Assembly (NCBI GenBank): GCA_050743075.1
Contig: JBOGDS010000112.1
Location: 1 to 10,156, forward strand
DNA length: 10,156 bases
From: JBOGDS01 sp050743075
Lineage (GTDB): Bacteria; Actinomycetota; Actinomycetes; Jiangellales; Jiangellaceae
Direction of reading: 5' to 3'
Positions 1 through 6,707 of this stretch are shown here, piece by piece (positions within the stretch are counted from its first letter, which is position 1; the number at the start of each line of letters is the position of its first letter). A program made the translations under genes and the position numbers. The notes beneath the pieces are model-generated. The model searched no databases. It was given only the letters and a program-made list of their open reading frames with translations, and had not been told where the DNA came from.

Positions 1-1
1 G

Positions 2-505
2 ATGCCGGCCGCGCCGAGCTACGGCCGGCGCGACCCGGAACCGATGTACCGGCAGCCGGTTCGCGGCACCCTGGAGCCCGAGGCCCGCCCGGTGGCCCAG
101 GTGCCGACACCGACCACGGGCCTGCACCATGTCGAGATCTGGGTACGCGACCTCGACGTCGCCACCCGGTCGTTCGGTTGGTTGTTCGAGCGCCTCGGCT
201 GGACGCTCTTTCAGGTGTGGGCGGAGGGCCGCTCATGGCAGGCCCCCGGTGACGGCCCATACGTCGTCCTCGAGCGGTCACCCGACATCGCGTGGCAGCC
301 CTACGACCGCAAGGCACCCGGGCTGAACCACCTCGCACTCGCCGTGCCGGAGCGGTGGATGGTCGACCGGATCGTCTCCGAAGCGGCCACCTACGGCTGG
401 CGCTTGATGTTCGCCGACCGTCATCCCTACGCCGGCGGCACCCAGCACTACGCCGCCTACCTGGAGAACGACGAAGGCTTCGAAGTCGAGGTCGTCGCCC
501 CCTGA
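2..505 (+). CDS. VOC (glyoxalase/bleomycin-resistance/extradiol dioxygenase fold) protein, possibly 5'-truncated
   Basis: The protein has one vicinal-oxygen-chelate module from about residue 40 to the C-terminus at 167 (numbering from the ATG at 2). It starts with a typical first strand (GLHHVEIWVRDLD), has a middle strand ending in LER, then LNHLALAV, and closes with GFEVEVV. Candidate metal ligands H43, E91, H110 and E163 have spacings close to those of glyoxalase I enzymes (H, E, H, E), so a divalent-metal site is likely. The substrate cannot be named; VOC proteins include lyases, isomerases, dioxygenases and resistance proteins. Residues 1-40 are Pro/Arg-rich and not part of the fold. The ATG at 2 sits at the window edge with no visible ribosome site, so the gene may start upstream; the ATG at 44 is an alternative start. 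It stands alone, with 338 bp before the next gene. Confidence 0.75.
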   Translation: MPAAPSYGRRDPEPMYRQPVRGTLEPEARPVAQVPTPTTGLHHVEIWVRDLDVATRSFGWLFERLGWTLFQVWAEGRSWQAPGDGPYVVLERSPDIAWQPYDRKAPGLNHLALAVPERWMVDRIVSEAATYGWRLMFADRHPYAGGTQHYAAYLENDEGFEVEVVAP

Positions 506-520
506 ACCAGCCGTCCGCTT

Positions 521-540
521 CACACTGCGGGCTCGCTGTG
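521..540 (+). terminator. possible hairpin after the VOC gene
   Basis: Fifteen nucleotides after the VOC stop codon, CACA (521-524) can pair with TGTG (537-540) and GCG (527-529) with CGC (534-536). This gives a 7-bp stem with a 2-nt bulge and a 4-nt loop. No T-tract follows, which is common in high-GC actinobacteria but makes the call weak. Confidence 0.3.
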
Positions 541-660
541 GATGTCGTCGCCTTCGACGTCCGGTCGTGACTCGCGTACGGAACGACAGGAACAATGGCG
601 GCTCAGGGCCCATCCTCCCAGGTCGTGTCAACCAAGGATGACAGTTCTTCCTGTCGGTCG

Positions 661-692
661 GTACCGGCGTACCGGCGTACCTGCGTATCGGC
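661..692. repeat. four-copy 8-bp tandem repeat
   Basis: Four consecutive octamers are visible: GTACCGGC (661-668), GTACCGGC (669-676), GTACCTGC (677-684) and GTATCGGC (685-692). The first two are identical and the others differ from them by one base each. The block lies in non-coding DNA about 150 bp upstream of the aldehyde dehydrogenase start. It could be a slippage-generated microsatellite or iterated binding half-sites; the sequence alone does not decide. Confidence 0.8.
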
Positions 693-743
693 TGACGGCT
701 GGGGCGTCCTGGCCCGCTGCGGCGCGGGCCGCCCGACGTGACG

Positions 744-802
744 GCGATCACAGCACGGTCGGCGGCTTCCGTCGTCGGCGCCCGTCGTGCGACTGTGATC
801 GC
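744..802. repeat. inverted decamer pair upstream of the aldehyde dehydrogenase gene
   Basis: GCGATCACAG at 744-753 is the exact reverse complement of CTGTGATCGC at 793-802. The two copies are centred 49 bp apart. The right copy overlaps the dyad at 784-807. This arrangement would suit two operators bound by the same regulator with DNA looping, but a chance match is possible. Confidence 0.5.
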
Positions 803-807
803 ACGAC
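784..807. promoter_or_regulatory. operator-like perfect inverted repeat
   Basis: Arms GTCGTGCGA (784-792) and TCGCACGAC (799-807) are perfect reverse complements around a 6-bp spacer (CTGTGA). The dyad ends 36 bp before the GTG start of the aldehyde dehydrogenase gene and just upstream of its ribosome site, a usual place for a transcriptional repressor operator. No regulator gene is present in the window, so the protein that binds is unknown. As RNA it would also form a stable 9-bp hairpin, so a leader or attenuator role is an alternative. Confidence 0.5.
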
Positions 808-843
808 TTCCCAGATCCGGCGACCCGAAGGGGGTAGCTGGCC

Positions 844-2307
844 GTGACGACGCAAGCCGAGCAGCGAGCCGTCGACGATGTACCGAAGAGCCTGCTGATA
901 GCCGGCCGATGGCAGGACGCCGGCGGCGGCGCCACGTTCGAGGTCCACGACCCGTCCACCGGCGCGCCGCTGTGCGAGGTCGCGGACGCGAACCCTGACG
1001 ACGGTCAGGCCGCACTCGCCGCCGCCGCCGAGGCACAGGGGGAGTGGGGTGCGCATCCGCCTCGTGGGCGCGCCGAGATCCTCCGGCGCGCGTTCGAGGC
1101 GCTGATGGACCGGCAGGACGAGCTCGCGCTGCTGATGACGCTCGAGATGGGCAAGCCTCTCGCCGACTCGCGCGGCGAGATCGCCTACGCAGCGGAGTTC
1201 CTGCGGTGGTTCTCCGAGGAGGCCTGTCGCATCGAGGGTTCCTACCAGGTGGCGCCGGCGGGCGGGAGTCGCCTGCTGACCATGCGCCAGCCCGTGGGGC
1301 CGTGCCTGTTCATCACGCCGTGGAACTTCCCGACCGCCATGGGCACTCGCAAGATCGGCCCGGCGATGGCGGCAGGCTGCACCATGGTCGTCAAGCCGGC
1401 CTCGGAGACGCCGCTGTCCATGCTGGCGCTGGCCAGGGTGTTCGAGGAGTGCGGCGTGCCACCGGGGGTGCTCAACGTCGTCACGACGTCGACCTCGGGC
1501 AAGGTCATGGAGCCGCTGATCCGCGACTCCCGGGCCCGTAAGCTGTCCTTCACCGGGTCGACCGCCGTCGGTCGCACGCTCGTCGAGCAGTCCGCGCAGC
1601 AACTCCTGCGGGTGTCCATGGAACTCGGCGGCAACGCGCCGTTCCTCGTCTTCGACGACGCGGACCTGGACGCCGCGGTCGACGGTGCGCTGAGCGCGAA
1701 GATGCGCAACATCGGCGAGGCGTGTACGGCGGCCAACCGCTTCCATGTCCACGAGTCCGTCGCCGACGAGTTCTCCCGCCGGCTGGCTGAGCGCATGGGA
1801 TCCATGCGGGTCGGCCGGGGTACCGACGAGGGCGTCCAGGTCGGACCGCTGATCACCGAGAGAGCGCGCGCGGGCGTCGCCGAGCTCGTCGCCGACGCGA
1901 CCGACCACGGCGGCAAGATCCTGGTCGGCGGTGAACAGCCCGACGGCCCCGGTTGGTTCTACCCACCGACGGTTATCACCCAGGTGTCGCCCGACGCGCG
2001 CGTCTTCCGAGAGGAGATCTTCGGGCCGGTGGCGCCGATCACGACGTTCGCGACCGATGACGAGGCTTTCCGGCTGGCCAACGACACCGAGTACGGCCTG
2101 ATCGCGTACGCCTTCACCCGCGACCTGAAGCGGGCGCTGGCGGTCGCCGAGGGCCTGGAGACCGGGCTGGTCGGGCTCAACGCCGGCGTGATCTCCAACC
2201 CCGCGGCACCCTTCGGCGGCATCAAAGCGTCCGGCTTCGGTCGTGAGGGCGGCCGCGAGGGCATCGAGGAGTACCTCGAGGTCAAGTACGTCGGCCTGGC
2301 CCTGTAG
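844..2307 (+). CDS. aldehyde dehydrogenase, succinate-semialdehyde dehydrogenase type
   Basis: This 487-residue protein is a full-length member of the aldehyde dehydrogenase superfamily, which oxidises aldehydes to acids with NAD(P)+ in the cytoplasm. Visible landmarks are PWNFP with catalytic Asn N161, VVKPASE with cofactor-binding K184, FTGST (236-240), the general base in ELGG (E260), the nucleophile in GEACTAANR (C294), and EEIFGPV with E391 and F393. Spacings (161-294, 184-294, 260-294, 294-391) match those of well-known ALDHs. The C-terminal SGFGREGGREGIEEYLEVKYV is typical of succinate-semialdehyde dehydrogenases. S187 stands where NAD-preferring ALDHs often have Glu, so NADP+ use is plausible. 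The GTG start at 844 is supported by AAGGGGG (828-834), 9 nt upstream. A dyad at 784-807 may control it. No GABA aminotransferase neighbour is present, so the physiological substrate is uncertain. Confidence 0.9.
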   Translation: MTTQAEQRAVDDVPKSLLIAGRWQDAGGGATFEVHDPSTGAPLCEVADANPDDGQAALAAAAEAQGEWGAHPPRGRAEILRRAFEALMDRQDELALLMTLEMGKPLADSRGEIAYAAEFLRWFSEEACRIEGSYQVAPAGGSRLLTMRQPVGPCLFITPWNFPTAMGTRKIGPAMAAGCTMVVKPASETPLSMLALARVFEECGVPPGVLNVVTTSTSGKVMEPLIRDSRARKLSFTGSTAVGRTLVEQSAQQLLRVSMELGGNAPFLVFDDADLDAAVDGALSAKMRNIGEACTAANRFHVHESVADEFSRRLAERMGSMRVGRGTDEGVQVGPLITERARAGVAELVADATDHGGKILVGGEQPDGPGWFYPPTVITQVSPDARVFREEIFGPVAPITTFATDDEAFRLANDTEYGLIAYAFTRDLKRALAVAEGLETGLVGLNAGVISNPAAPFGGIKASGFGREGGREGIEEYLEVKYVGLAL

Positions 2308-2394
2308 ATCGCCCAGTTCGACCCCGTGGACAGCAGGGGATGGCGTCCCGCGGCGACCTAGGCTGGCTCGAGGTGCCGCCCGGGGGAGGGAGCC

Positions 2395-2694
2395 ATGCAC
2401 CTCGACGTCGATCCGGCGGCGCTGGAAACGGCCGGGGGCGGAATCCTGGCGGCCGCGGCCGGGCTCACCGAATGTGCGGCGCCCGTCGCGGCGGCGTTCG
2501 CTGCCCTGGCGGACGGGTGCGGCGACGCCGACGCCTCCGACGCGGCCACCCGGGCGGCTGTGCGCTGGCGGCTCCGGCTGGCTGGACTCGGCGACGCCGC
2601 GGGAGAACTCGGTAACGCCGTTCATGCGGCGGCGCGCACCTACGCCGTGGTCGACGACGCGTGCCGTACCACCTTCACGGAGCGTGGAAGGTGA
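2395..2694 (+). CDS. small ESX/type VII secretion-associated protein (EspC-like)
   Basis: This 99-residue, Ala-rich, predicted all-helical protein has the size and layout of EspC/WXG100-type proteins exported by type VII secretion. It begins VDPAAL and continues as a helix to about residue 38. It turns around GCG (41-43), where WXG proteins carry Trp-x-Gly, and has a second helix ending in TYAVVDDAC. That end contains the ESX export signal YxxxD (Y83 to D87). There are three cysteines (27, 42, 90), unusual for this family. The start ATG follows a strong GGGGGAGGGAG ribosome site (2382-2392) 2-6 nt upstream, depending on register. The stop overlaps the next start by 4 nt (GTGA), and the N-terminal halves of the two products resemble each other. 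It is probably one partner of a helical heterodimer. No secretion-machinery gene is in the window, so export is inference. Confidence 0.6.
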   Translation: MHLDVDPAALETAGGGILAAAAGLTECAAPVAAAFAALADGCGDADASDAATRAAVRWRLRLAGLGDAAGELGNAVHAAARTYAVVDDACRTTFTERGR

Positions 2695-3722
2695 CCCGGT
2701 TCGAGCTGCCGCGGGGCGATCCGGCCGCGCTGGGGTCGGCTGCCCACCGGCTCGTGGCGGCCGCAGACCACGTTCAGTCGTGCGGTAGGTCGGTCTCCGC
2801 CGCGGCGGCTGGCTCGGCCGCTGGATGGTCCGGGCTGGCCGTGCTTGCCATGTCGGCGCGTGCCCATGACGTCGCCCGCGTGACGGACGCCCACGCGATC
2901 GCGTTGCGCGACGCGGCAGACGCGACGCTGGCGTACGCAAGGCAGGTCGACCTCGTCCGCGGCGAGATCGCGACCCTGAACCGGCGTCACAGCGTCGCCT
3001 GGGACGACGCACACGACGAACGGCGCCGGATCCAAGCCATGCCACCGGACCAGCGAGCACTCTTCGCCGGTCGCGACCCGCTGGCCGAGCTCCGGGCCAC
3101 CGAGCAGGTCCTGCAACGGTCCTACGACGACGCCACCGAACGGCTGCGGAATGCAGGCCGTGGCCTCGGCCGGGCGATCGCCGACCCGCTGGCCGGCCTG
3201 CCGGGCTGGGTTGCGCACGGGCTGCCGGTAGCGCAGGGACTCAAGGCGTCGCACACGCTGGCGACGCGCGGCTTGCTCTACGGCCGGTGGCTGGCAGCTG
3301 GCCGGAGGGCCGGTGGCGACCCGCTGTGGGAGCTCCGCGCCAGCCAGCGCCTGGACGCCTTCCGGCACGGATCTCCGGTGCGCCCGGGCGCGCCGTTCGG
3401 GCAGTTCCGGCAGGTAGCAGGGCGGGTGTTCCTGCCGGCCACGATCGTCGGTGGAGTGGTCGACGCCGGCACGGGCGGCGGCTACGACGGCGGCCGCGGT
3501 GTCGCCACCCGGGCGCTCGGCGCGGCCGGCGCCGCGGGAGCGGTGGGTGTGCTCGCGCTGACCAACCCGGTCGGACTGACGGTCGCCGGCGGGGCGGTGC
3601 TCGCGTACGGCGCGTGGTCGCTGGGCAACCTGGCCTGGGACAACCGCAGGGCGATCGGGTCGTTCGTCCGACGGTCGGCGGGTGCGATCCGGTCGGCCCT
3701 GGGCAGGCTCGCGTCCTGGTGA
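2691..3722 (+). CDS. WXG-type helical-hairpin protein with hydrophobic Gly-rich C-terminus; putative type VII secretion substrate
   Basis: The chosen start, GTG at 2691, gives 343 residues. It overlaps the upstream stop by 4 nt and has CGGAG (2678-2682) 8 nt before it; a GTG at 2661 lies inside the upstream gene and lacks this spacing. Residues 10-44 form an Ala-rich helix, W46-S47-G48 a WXG turn, and 49-100 a second helix, as in ESX substrates. A charged linker (100-160) follows. The C-terminal hundred residues hold hydrophobic, glycine-rich segments (about 247-263, 274-290, 294-312) around GGGYDGGRG, then a basic tail (318-343). Such a tail could insert into membranes, as in pore-forming toxins, or be a scaffold for interaction. 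No enzymatic toxin motif is visible. I found no canonical YxxxD here; the partner protein may supply it. The specific function is unknown. Confidence 0.55.
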   Translation: MTRFELPRGDPAALGSAAHRLVAAADHVQSCGRSVSAAAAGSAAGWSGLAVLAMSARAHDVARVTDAHAIALRDAADATLAYARQVDLVRGEIATLNRRHSVAWDDAHDERRRIQAMPPDQRALFAGRDPLAELRATEQVLQRSYDDATERLRNAGRGLGRAIADPLAGLPGWVAHGLPVAQGLKASHTLATRGLLYGRWLAAGRRAGGDPLWELRASQRLDAFRHGSPVRPGAPFGQFRQVAGRVFLPATIVGGVVDAGTGGGYDGGRGVATRALGAAGAAGAVGVLALTNPVGLTVAGGAVLAYGAWSLGNLAWDNRRAIGSFVRRSAGAIRSALGRLASW

Positions 3723-4525
3723 CAGCTGCCGAGGCCGAGGTCGTCGCCGTGCTGAGCGACGAAGAGCTGGCCGTGCTGACGCACCGGCCGTCGCCGGTGG
3801 TTCTGCCCCACCTGGACGACGTGCCGGCCGCGCACCTCGACGCGGTCCTGCTCACCGCGTACCGAGGGCTGGTCGCCCGGGGTTGGGTCCACCCGCCGCC
3901 GGCTGCAGCGATCGAGGCCGCCGCTCGATCCGCGGCCGCGTCGAGCCCGGTCGCGCTCCCGGTTCGGCTTGCCGGCGAGCTCGACGACGTCCTGCGGTTG
4001 CGCGCTGACGCCGCCATGGTCGCCTGCGTCCAACGCACCACGGCCGAGGGCCAGGACCACCGGTACTGCCATCTCGGTGGGAGGACTGCGCTGGACGAGC
4101 TGGTCTCGCCCGATGGACTGCACGCGTTCCGGCTGATTCCGTCCGGCGACCTGCTGCCCTCCTTGGCCGCCTACGTCCTCGACCCGGGTGCCGACGGCGC
4201 TCCCGGGCCCGAGCATGAGCTGGACCCGGTCGCGGCAGCCGGGGGGCGGGCTCCCGCCGCCCTGCTGGAGCGGCTGGCTCGGGCCACGCTGGTCGCCGAC
4301 GTCGTAGTCCGCCGCGCCGGCGACGCCGGAGCCGGGCCCATGCTGGGCATCCTCTCCGGCCCCGACGGCACGCACGTGGTCGAGAGCTGGTACGGCAGCA
4401 CGCGTCCCGTCGTCCTCCGGAGCGTCGCCCCGGCCGGCGTCCCGGAGCTGCTCCGCGCCCTGCTCGACACACCCGAAGGCCAGTGGTCTGGACCACACGG
4501 CGGCGCGTACGGTAGCGAGCCATGA
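3719..4525 (+). CDS. uncharacterised protein, possibly EspG-like ESX chaperone or immunity partner
   Basis: The GTG at 3719 overlaps the upstream stop (GTGA) and gives 268 residues. Frame openness further upstream is a high-GC artefact inside the previous gene. The length and broad pattern resemble EspG-type ESX chaperones: an N-terminal LSDEELAVL, then LVARGWVHPP, a central LRLRADAAMVACVQRT, and DGLHAFRLIPSGDLLPSLAAYVLDP. The resemblance is weak and judged by eye. There is no signal peptide, transmembrane segment or recognisable active site, so it is probably cytosolic. Its position directly after the WXG-type gene suits either a dedicated chaperone or, if the preceding protein is a toxin, an immunity protein. 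Its stop overlaps the start of the M55 peptidase gene by 4 nt (ATGA). Confidence 0.5.
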   Translation: MTAAEAEVVAVLSDEELAVLTHRPSPVVLPHLDDVPAAHLDAVLLTAYRGLVARGWVHPPPAAAIEAAARSAAASSPVALPVRLAGELDDVLRLRADAAMVACVQRTTAEGQDHRYCHLGGRTALDELVSPDGLHAFRLIPSGDLLPSLAAYVLDPGADGAPGPEHELDPVAAAGGRAPAALLERLARATLVADVVVRRAGDAGAGPMLGILSGPDGTHVVESWYGSTRPVVLRSVAPAGVPELLRALLDTPEGQWSGPHGGAYGSEP

Positions 4526-5355
4526 AGATCCTGATCTCCGCTGACATGGAAGGTGCCACGGGGGTCACGTGGCCGGCCGACGTTGAGCCGGGAACTGAGC
4601 AGTGGCAACGCTGCCGGTCGATGTTCACCTCGGACGTGAACGCCGCCGTTGCCGGCTTCTTCGACGGTGGAGCAGACGAGGTCCTGGTCAACGAGGCCCA
4701 TGCCACGATGCGCAACGTGCTGCTGGAGCGGCTGGACGAGCGCGCCACCATGCTCACCGGCCGGCACAAGGACCTGACCATGGTCGAGGGCATCCAGCGC
4801 GGCGACGTCGACGGTGTGGCGTTCGTCGGCTACCACACCGGCGCCGGCACCGAGGGCGTGCTGGCGCACACGTACCTGCCGAACTCCGTCACCGGTGTCT
4901 GGGTGAACGGTGCGCCGGCCAGCGAGGGCTATCTCAACGCGTTGGTGGCCGGCGAGTACGGCGTACCCGTCGTGCTGGTGACAGGGGACGACCGCACCTG
5001 CGTCGACGCTGAGACGTACGCGCCGGAGGCGGCGACCGTCGCCGTGAAGGACTACGTGTCCCGTTATGCGGCCGTGTGCCGGCCTCCGTCTCGCACGTTC
5101 GGCGACGTGCGCGACGGCGCCACGTCGGCGTCGGTACTGGCAGTCAGACACGAACCGGTCCGCGGTGGGCCGTTCACGGTCGAGGTGGAGGTCGACGCCG
5201 CGCAGCTGACGACGAACGCGTGCATGGTGCCGACCGTGGAGCGGGTCGAGGCGAGGCGCATCTCCTACACCGCCGCCGCGGCGTACGACATGATCCGCTG
5301 CTTCAAGGCCGTCACGACCCTGATCGCCAACGCGGTCGAGCAGAACTATGGCTGA
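4522..5355 (+). CDS. M55 family metallopeptidase, D-aminopeptidase DppA type
   Basis: This is a 277-residue, complete-length member of the M55 family, whose type enzyme in Bacillus subtilis, DppA, releases N-terminal D-amino acids such as from D-Ala-D-Ala. The N-terminus MKILISADMEG provides metal ligands D8 and E10. Further ligands are H60 (NEAH), H105 (VGYH) and E135 (SEGYLNA), and H116 (LAHTYL) fits the catalytic His. All sit at or within two residues of the DppA positions, so a binuclear zinc site is expected. No signal peptide is seen; the enzyme family assembles as a cytoplasmic ring-shaped decamer. The ATG overlaps the upstream stop (ATGA), so translation is probably coupled. The stop lies inside the next gene (8-nt overlap). 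The probable role is catabolism of D-amino-acid peptides, possibly from peptidoglycan. Confidence 0.9.
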   Translation: MKILISADMEGATGVTWPADVEPGTEQWQRCRSMFTSDVNAAVAGFFDGGADEVLVNEAHATMRNVLLERLDERATMLTGRHKDLTMVEGIQRGDVDGVAFVGYHTGAGTEGVLAHTYLPNSVTGVWVNGAPASEGYLNALVAGEYGVPVVLVTGDDRTCVDAETYAPEAATVAVKDYVSRYAAVCRPPSRTFGDVRDGATSASVLAVRHEPVRGGPFTVEVEVDAAQLTTNACMVPTVERVEARRISYTAAAAYDMIRCFKAVTTLIANAVEQNYG

Positions 5356-6667
5356 TGCCATCGCGGCCGACGAGGTGGTGACGCTGACGTCGGAGCTCAT
5401 CCGCATCGACACCACGAACCGGGGCGGCGGCGTCTGCGCCGAGCGCCCTGCGGCCGAGTACGTCGCGGAGAAGCTCACCGACGTCGGCATCGAGGCGGCC
5501 GTGCTCGAGTCCGCGCCCGGCCGGGCCAACGTCGTCGCCCGCATCGGGGGCACGGAACCGCACCTGGCGCCGTTGCTCGTCCACGGTCACCTCGACGTCG
5601 TACCCGCCGAGGCCGCCGACTGGAGTGTCCCGCCGTTCTCCGGCGAGGTACGCAACGGCCTGGTCTGGGGTCGCGGCGCGATCGACATGAAGAACATGGA
5701 CGCGATGGTCCTGGCCGTCGCGCGCTCCTGGGCCCGGGAGGGACGCCGTCCGCGGCGCGACATCGTGCTCGCGTTCACCGCCGACGAAGAGGACAGCGCC
5801 GCGTATGGGGCGTCCTGGCTGGTCGGGAAGCACCCTGAGCTGTTCGAGGGCTGCACCGAGGGCATCAGCGAGTCCGGGGCATACACGTTCCATGCAGGTG
5901 ACGGTGTCCGGCTCTACCCGATCGCGGCTGGGGAGCGCGGCACGGCCTGGCTGCGGCTGACGGCACGCGGGAAGGCCGGGCACGGCTCGAAGATCAACCG
6001 GCACAACGCCGTGGCCGCTCTCGCCGCTGCTGTGACCCGGATCGACGCGCACCGGTGGCCGGTGCGCCTGACGCCGGTCGTGCGGGCGGCCCTGGTGGAG
6101 ATCGGTGCCGCGGTGGGCGTAGCGACCGACCCCGACGCCGCCGGGTTCGACGTCGACGCGGCCCTCGACCGGCTCGGCCGGGCTGCAGCCCTGGTCGAGA
6201 CGACGGTGCGCAACAGTGCCAACCCGACGATGTTGCACGCCGGGTACAAGGTCAACGTGGTCCCGGCCACGGCGGTCGCGCACGTCGACGGCCGCGTCGT
6301 CCCCGGCGGTGACGACGAGTTCGATGCGACGCTCGACGAGCTCACCGGGCCGTCGGTCGACTGGGAGTACACGCATCGCGAGGTGTCCTTGCAGGCACCG
6401 GTCGACTCGCCGACGTTCGCCGCTATGCGCGCTGCCGTGCTCGTCGAGGACCCAGGAGCGTACGCCGTGCCGTTCTGTATGGGTGGCGGCACCGACGCCA
6501 AGCACTTCTCCCGGCTGGGTGTCGCCGGCTACGGCTTCTCGCCGCTGAAACTGCCGCCGGGTTTCGACTACAACGCGATGTTCCACGGCGTCGACGAGCG
6601 GGTTCCGGTCGAGGCGCTGCGGTTCGGCATGCGGGTTCTGGACCGGTTCCTGTCCACCGTCGAGTAG
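5348..6667 (+). CDS. M20 family metallopeptidase (ArgE/DapE/ACY1/carboxypeptidase type)
   Basis: This 439-residue protein has the complete M20 signature: HGHLDVVP with H81 (metal) and D83, GRGAIDMKN with bridging D113, TADEED with general base E147 and metal ligand E148, E175 in SESGAY, and H413 in MFHGVDE near the C-terminus. The lid/dimerisation domain is the stretch around GKAGHGSKIN (H212). These enzymes hydrolyse amide bonds in dipeptides, acylated amino acids or related compounds using two zinc ions. The sequence resembles broad peptidase/acylase members more than biosynthetic DapE or ArgE, but the substrate cannot be assigned. The ATG at 5348 overlaps the upstream gene by 8 nt, so it is co-transcribed with the D-aminopeptidase. 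Both are predicted to be cytoplasmic, and the two may act in succession on short peptides. Confidence 0.9.
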   Translation: MADAIAADEVVTLTSELIRIDTTNRGGGVCAERPAAEYVAEKLTDVGIEAAVLESAPGRANVVARIGGTEPHLAPLLVHGHLDVVPAEAADWSVPPFSGEVRNGLVWGRGAIDMKNMDAMVLAVARSWAREGRRPRRDIVLAFTADEEDSAAYGASWLVGKHPELFEGCTEGISESGAYTFHAGDGVRLYPIAAGERGTAWLRLTARGKAGHGSKINRHNAVAALAAAVTRIDAHRWPVRLTPVVRAALVEIGAAVGVATDPDAAGFDVDAALDRLGRAAALVETTVRNSANPTMLHAGYKVNVVPATAVAHVDGRVVPGGDDEFDATLDELTGPSVDWEYTHREVSLQAPVDSPTFAAMRAAVLVEDPGAYAVPFCMGGGTDAKHFSRLGVAGYGFSPLKLPPGFDYNAMFHGVDERVPVEALRFGMRVLDRFLSTVE

Positions 6668-6707
6668 GCAGGCCCGCCCAATGTGATCATGTGTGGCGGA
6701 GCCGACA

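Larger units (their letters stand above)
506..843. other. 338-bp intergenic region
   Basis: I see no credible gene here: the open frames on either strand encode Arg/Pro/Ser-rich products with no family features and look like by-products of high GC. The region does contain structured DNA: a weak hairpin (521-540), a short dyad (GACAG 640-644 / CTGTC 651-655), a four-unit tandem repeat (661-692), a decamer repeated in inverted orientation (744-753 and 793-802) and a perfect 9-bp-arm dyad (784-807). I could not identify a convincing -35/-10 pair. The promoter of the aldehyde dehydrogenase gene is most likely in the right half. Confidence 0.7.

Noticed and set aside
603..959. Minus-strand open frame covering the intergenic region
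   Set aside because: The product is Arg/Ser/Pro-rich, overlaps the start of the aldehyde dehydrogenase gene, and has no convincing ribosome site or homology pattern.
2327..2364. TGGACA and TAGGCT as a promoter for the ESX-like operon
   Set aside because: The spacing between the two hexamers is 26 bp, too long for a normal sigma factor. TAGGCT alone is too weak to call.
2661..2690. Earlier GTG start for the WXG-type protein
   Set aside because: It would add ten residues lying inside the upstream coding region. The GTG at 2691 forms a GTGA overlap and has a well-spaced CGGAG.
748..3060. Very long open frame on the minus strand (770 codons)
   Set aside because: It lies antisense to the aldehyde dehydrogenase and the ESX-like genes and encodes an Arg/Gly/Pro-rich product with no family features. 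It is a typical mirror frame of high-GC coding DNA.
5312..6586. Long minus-strand open frame opposite the M20 gene
   Set aside because: The plus strand encodes a complete M20 enzyme with all active-site residues, and the minus product has only biased composition.
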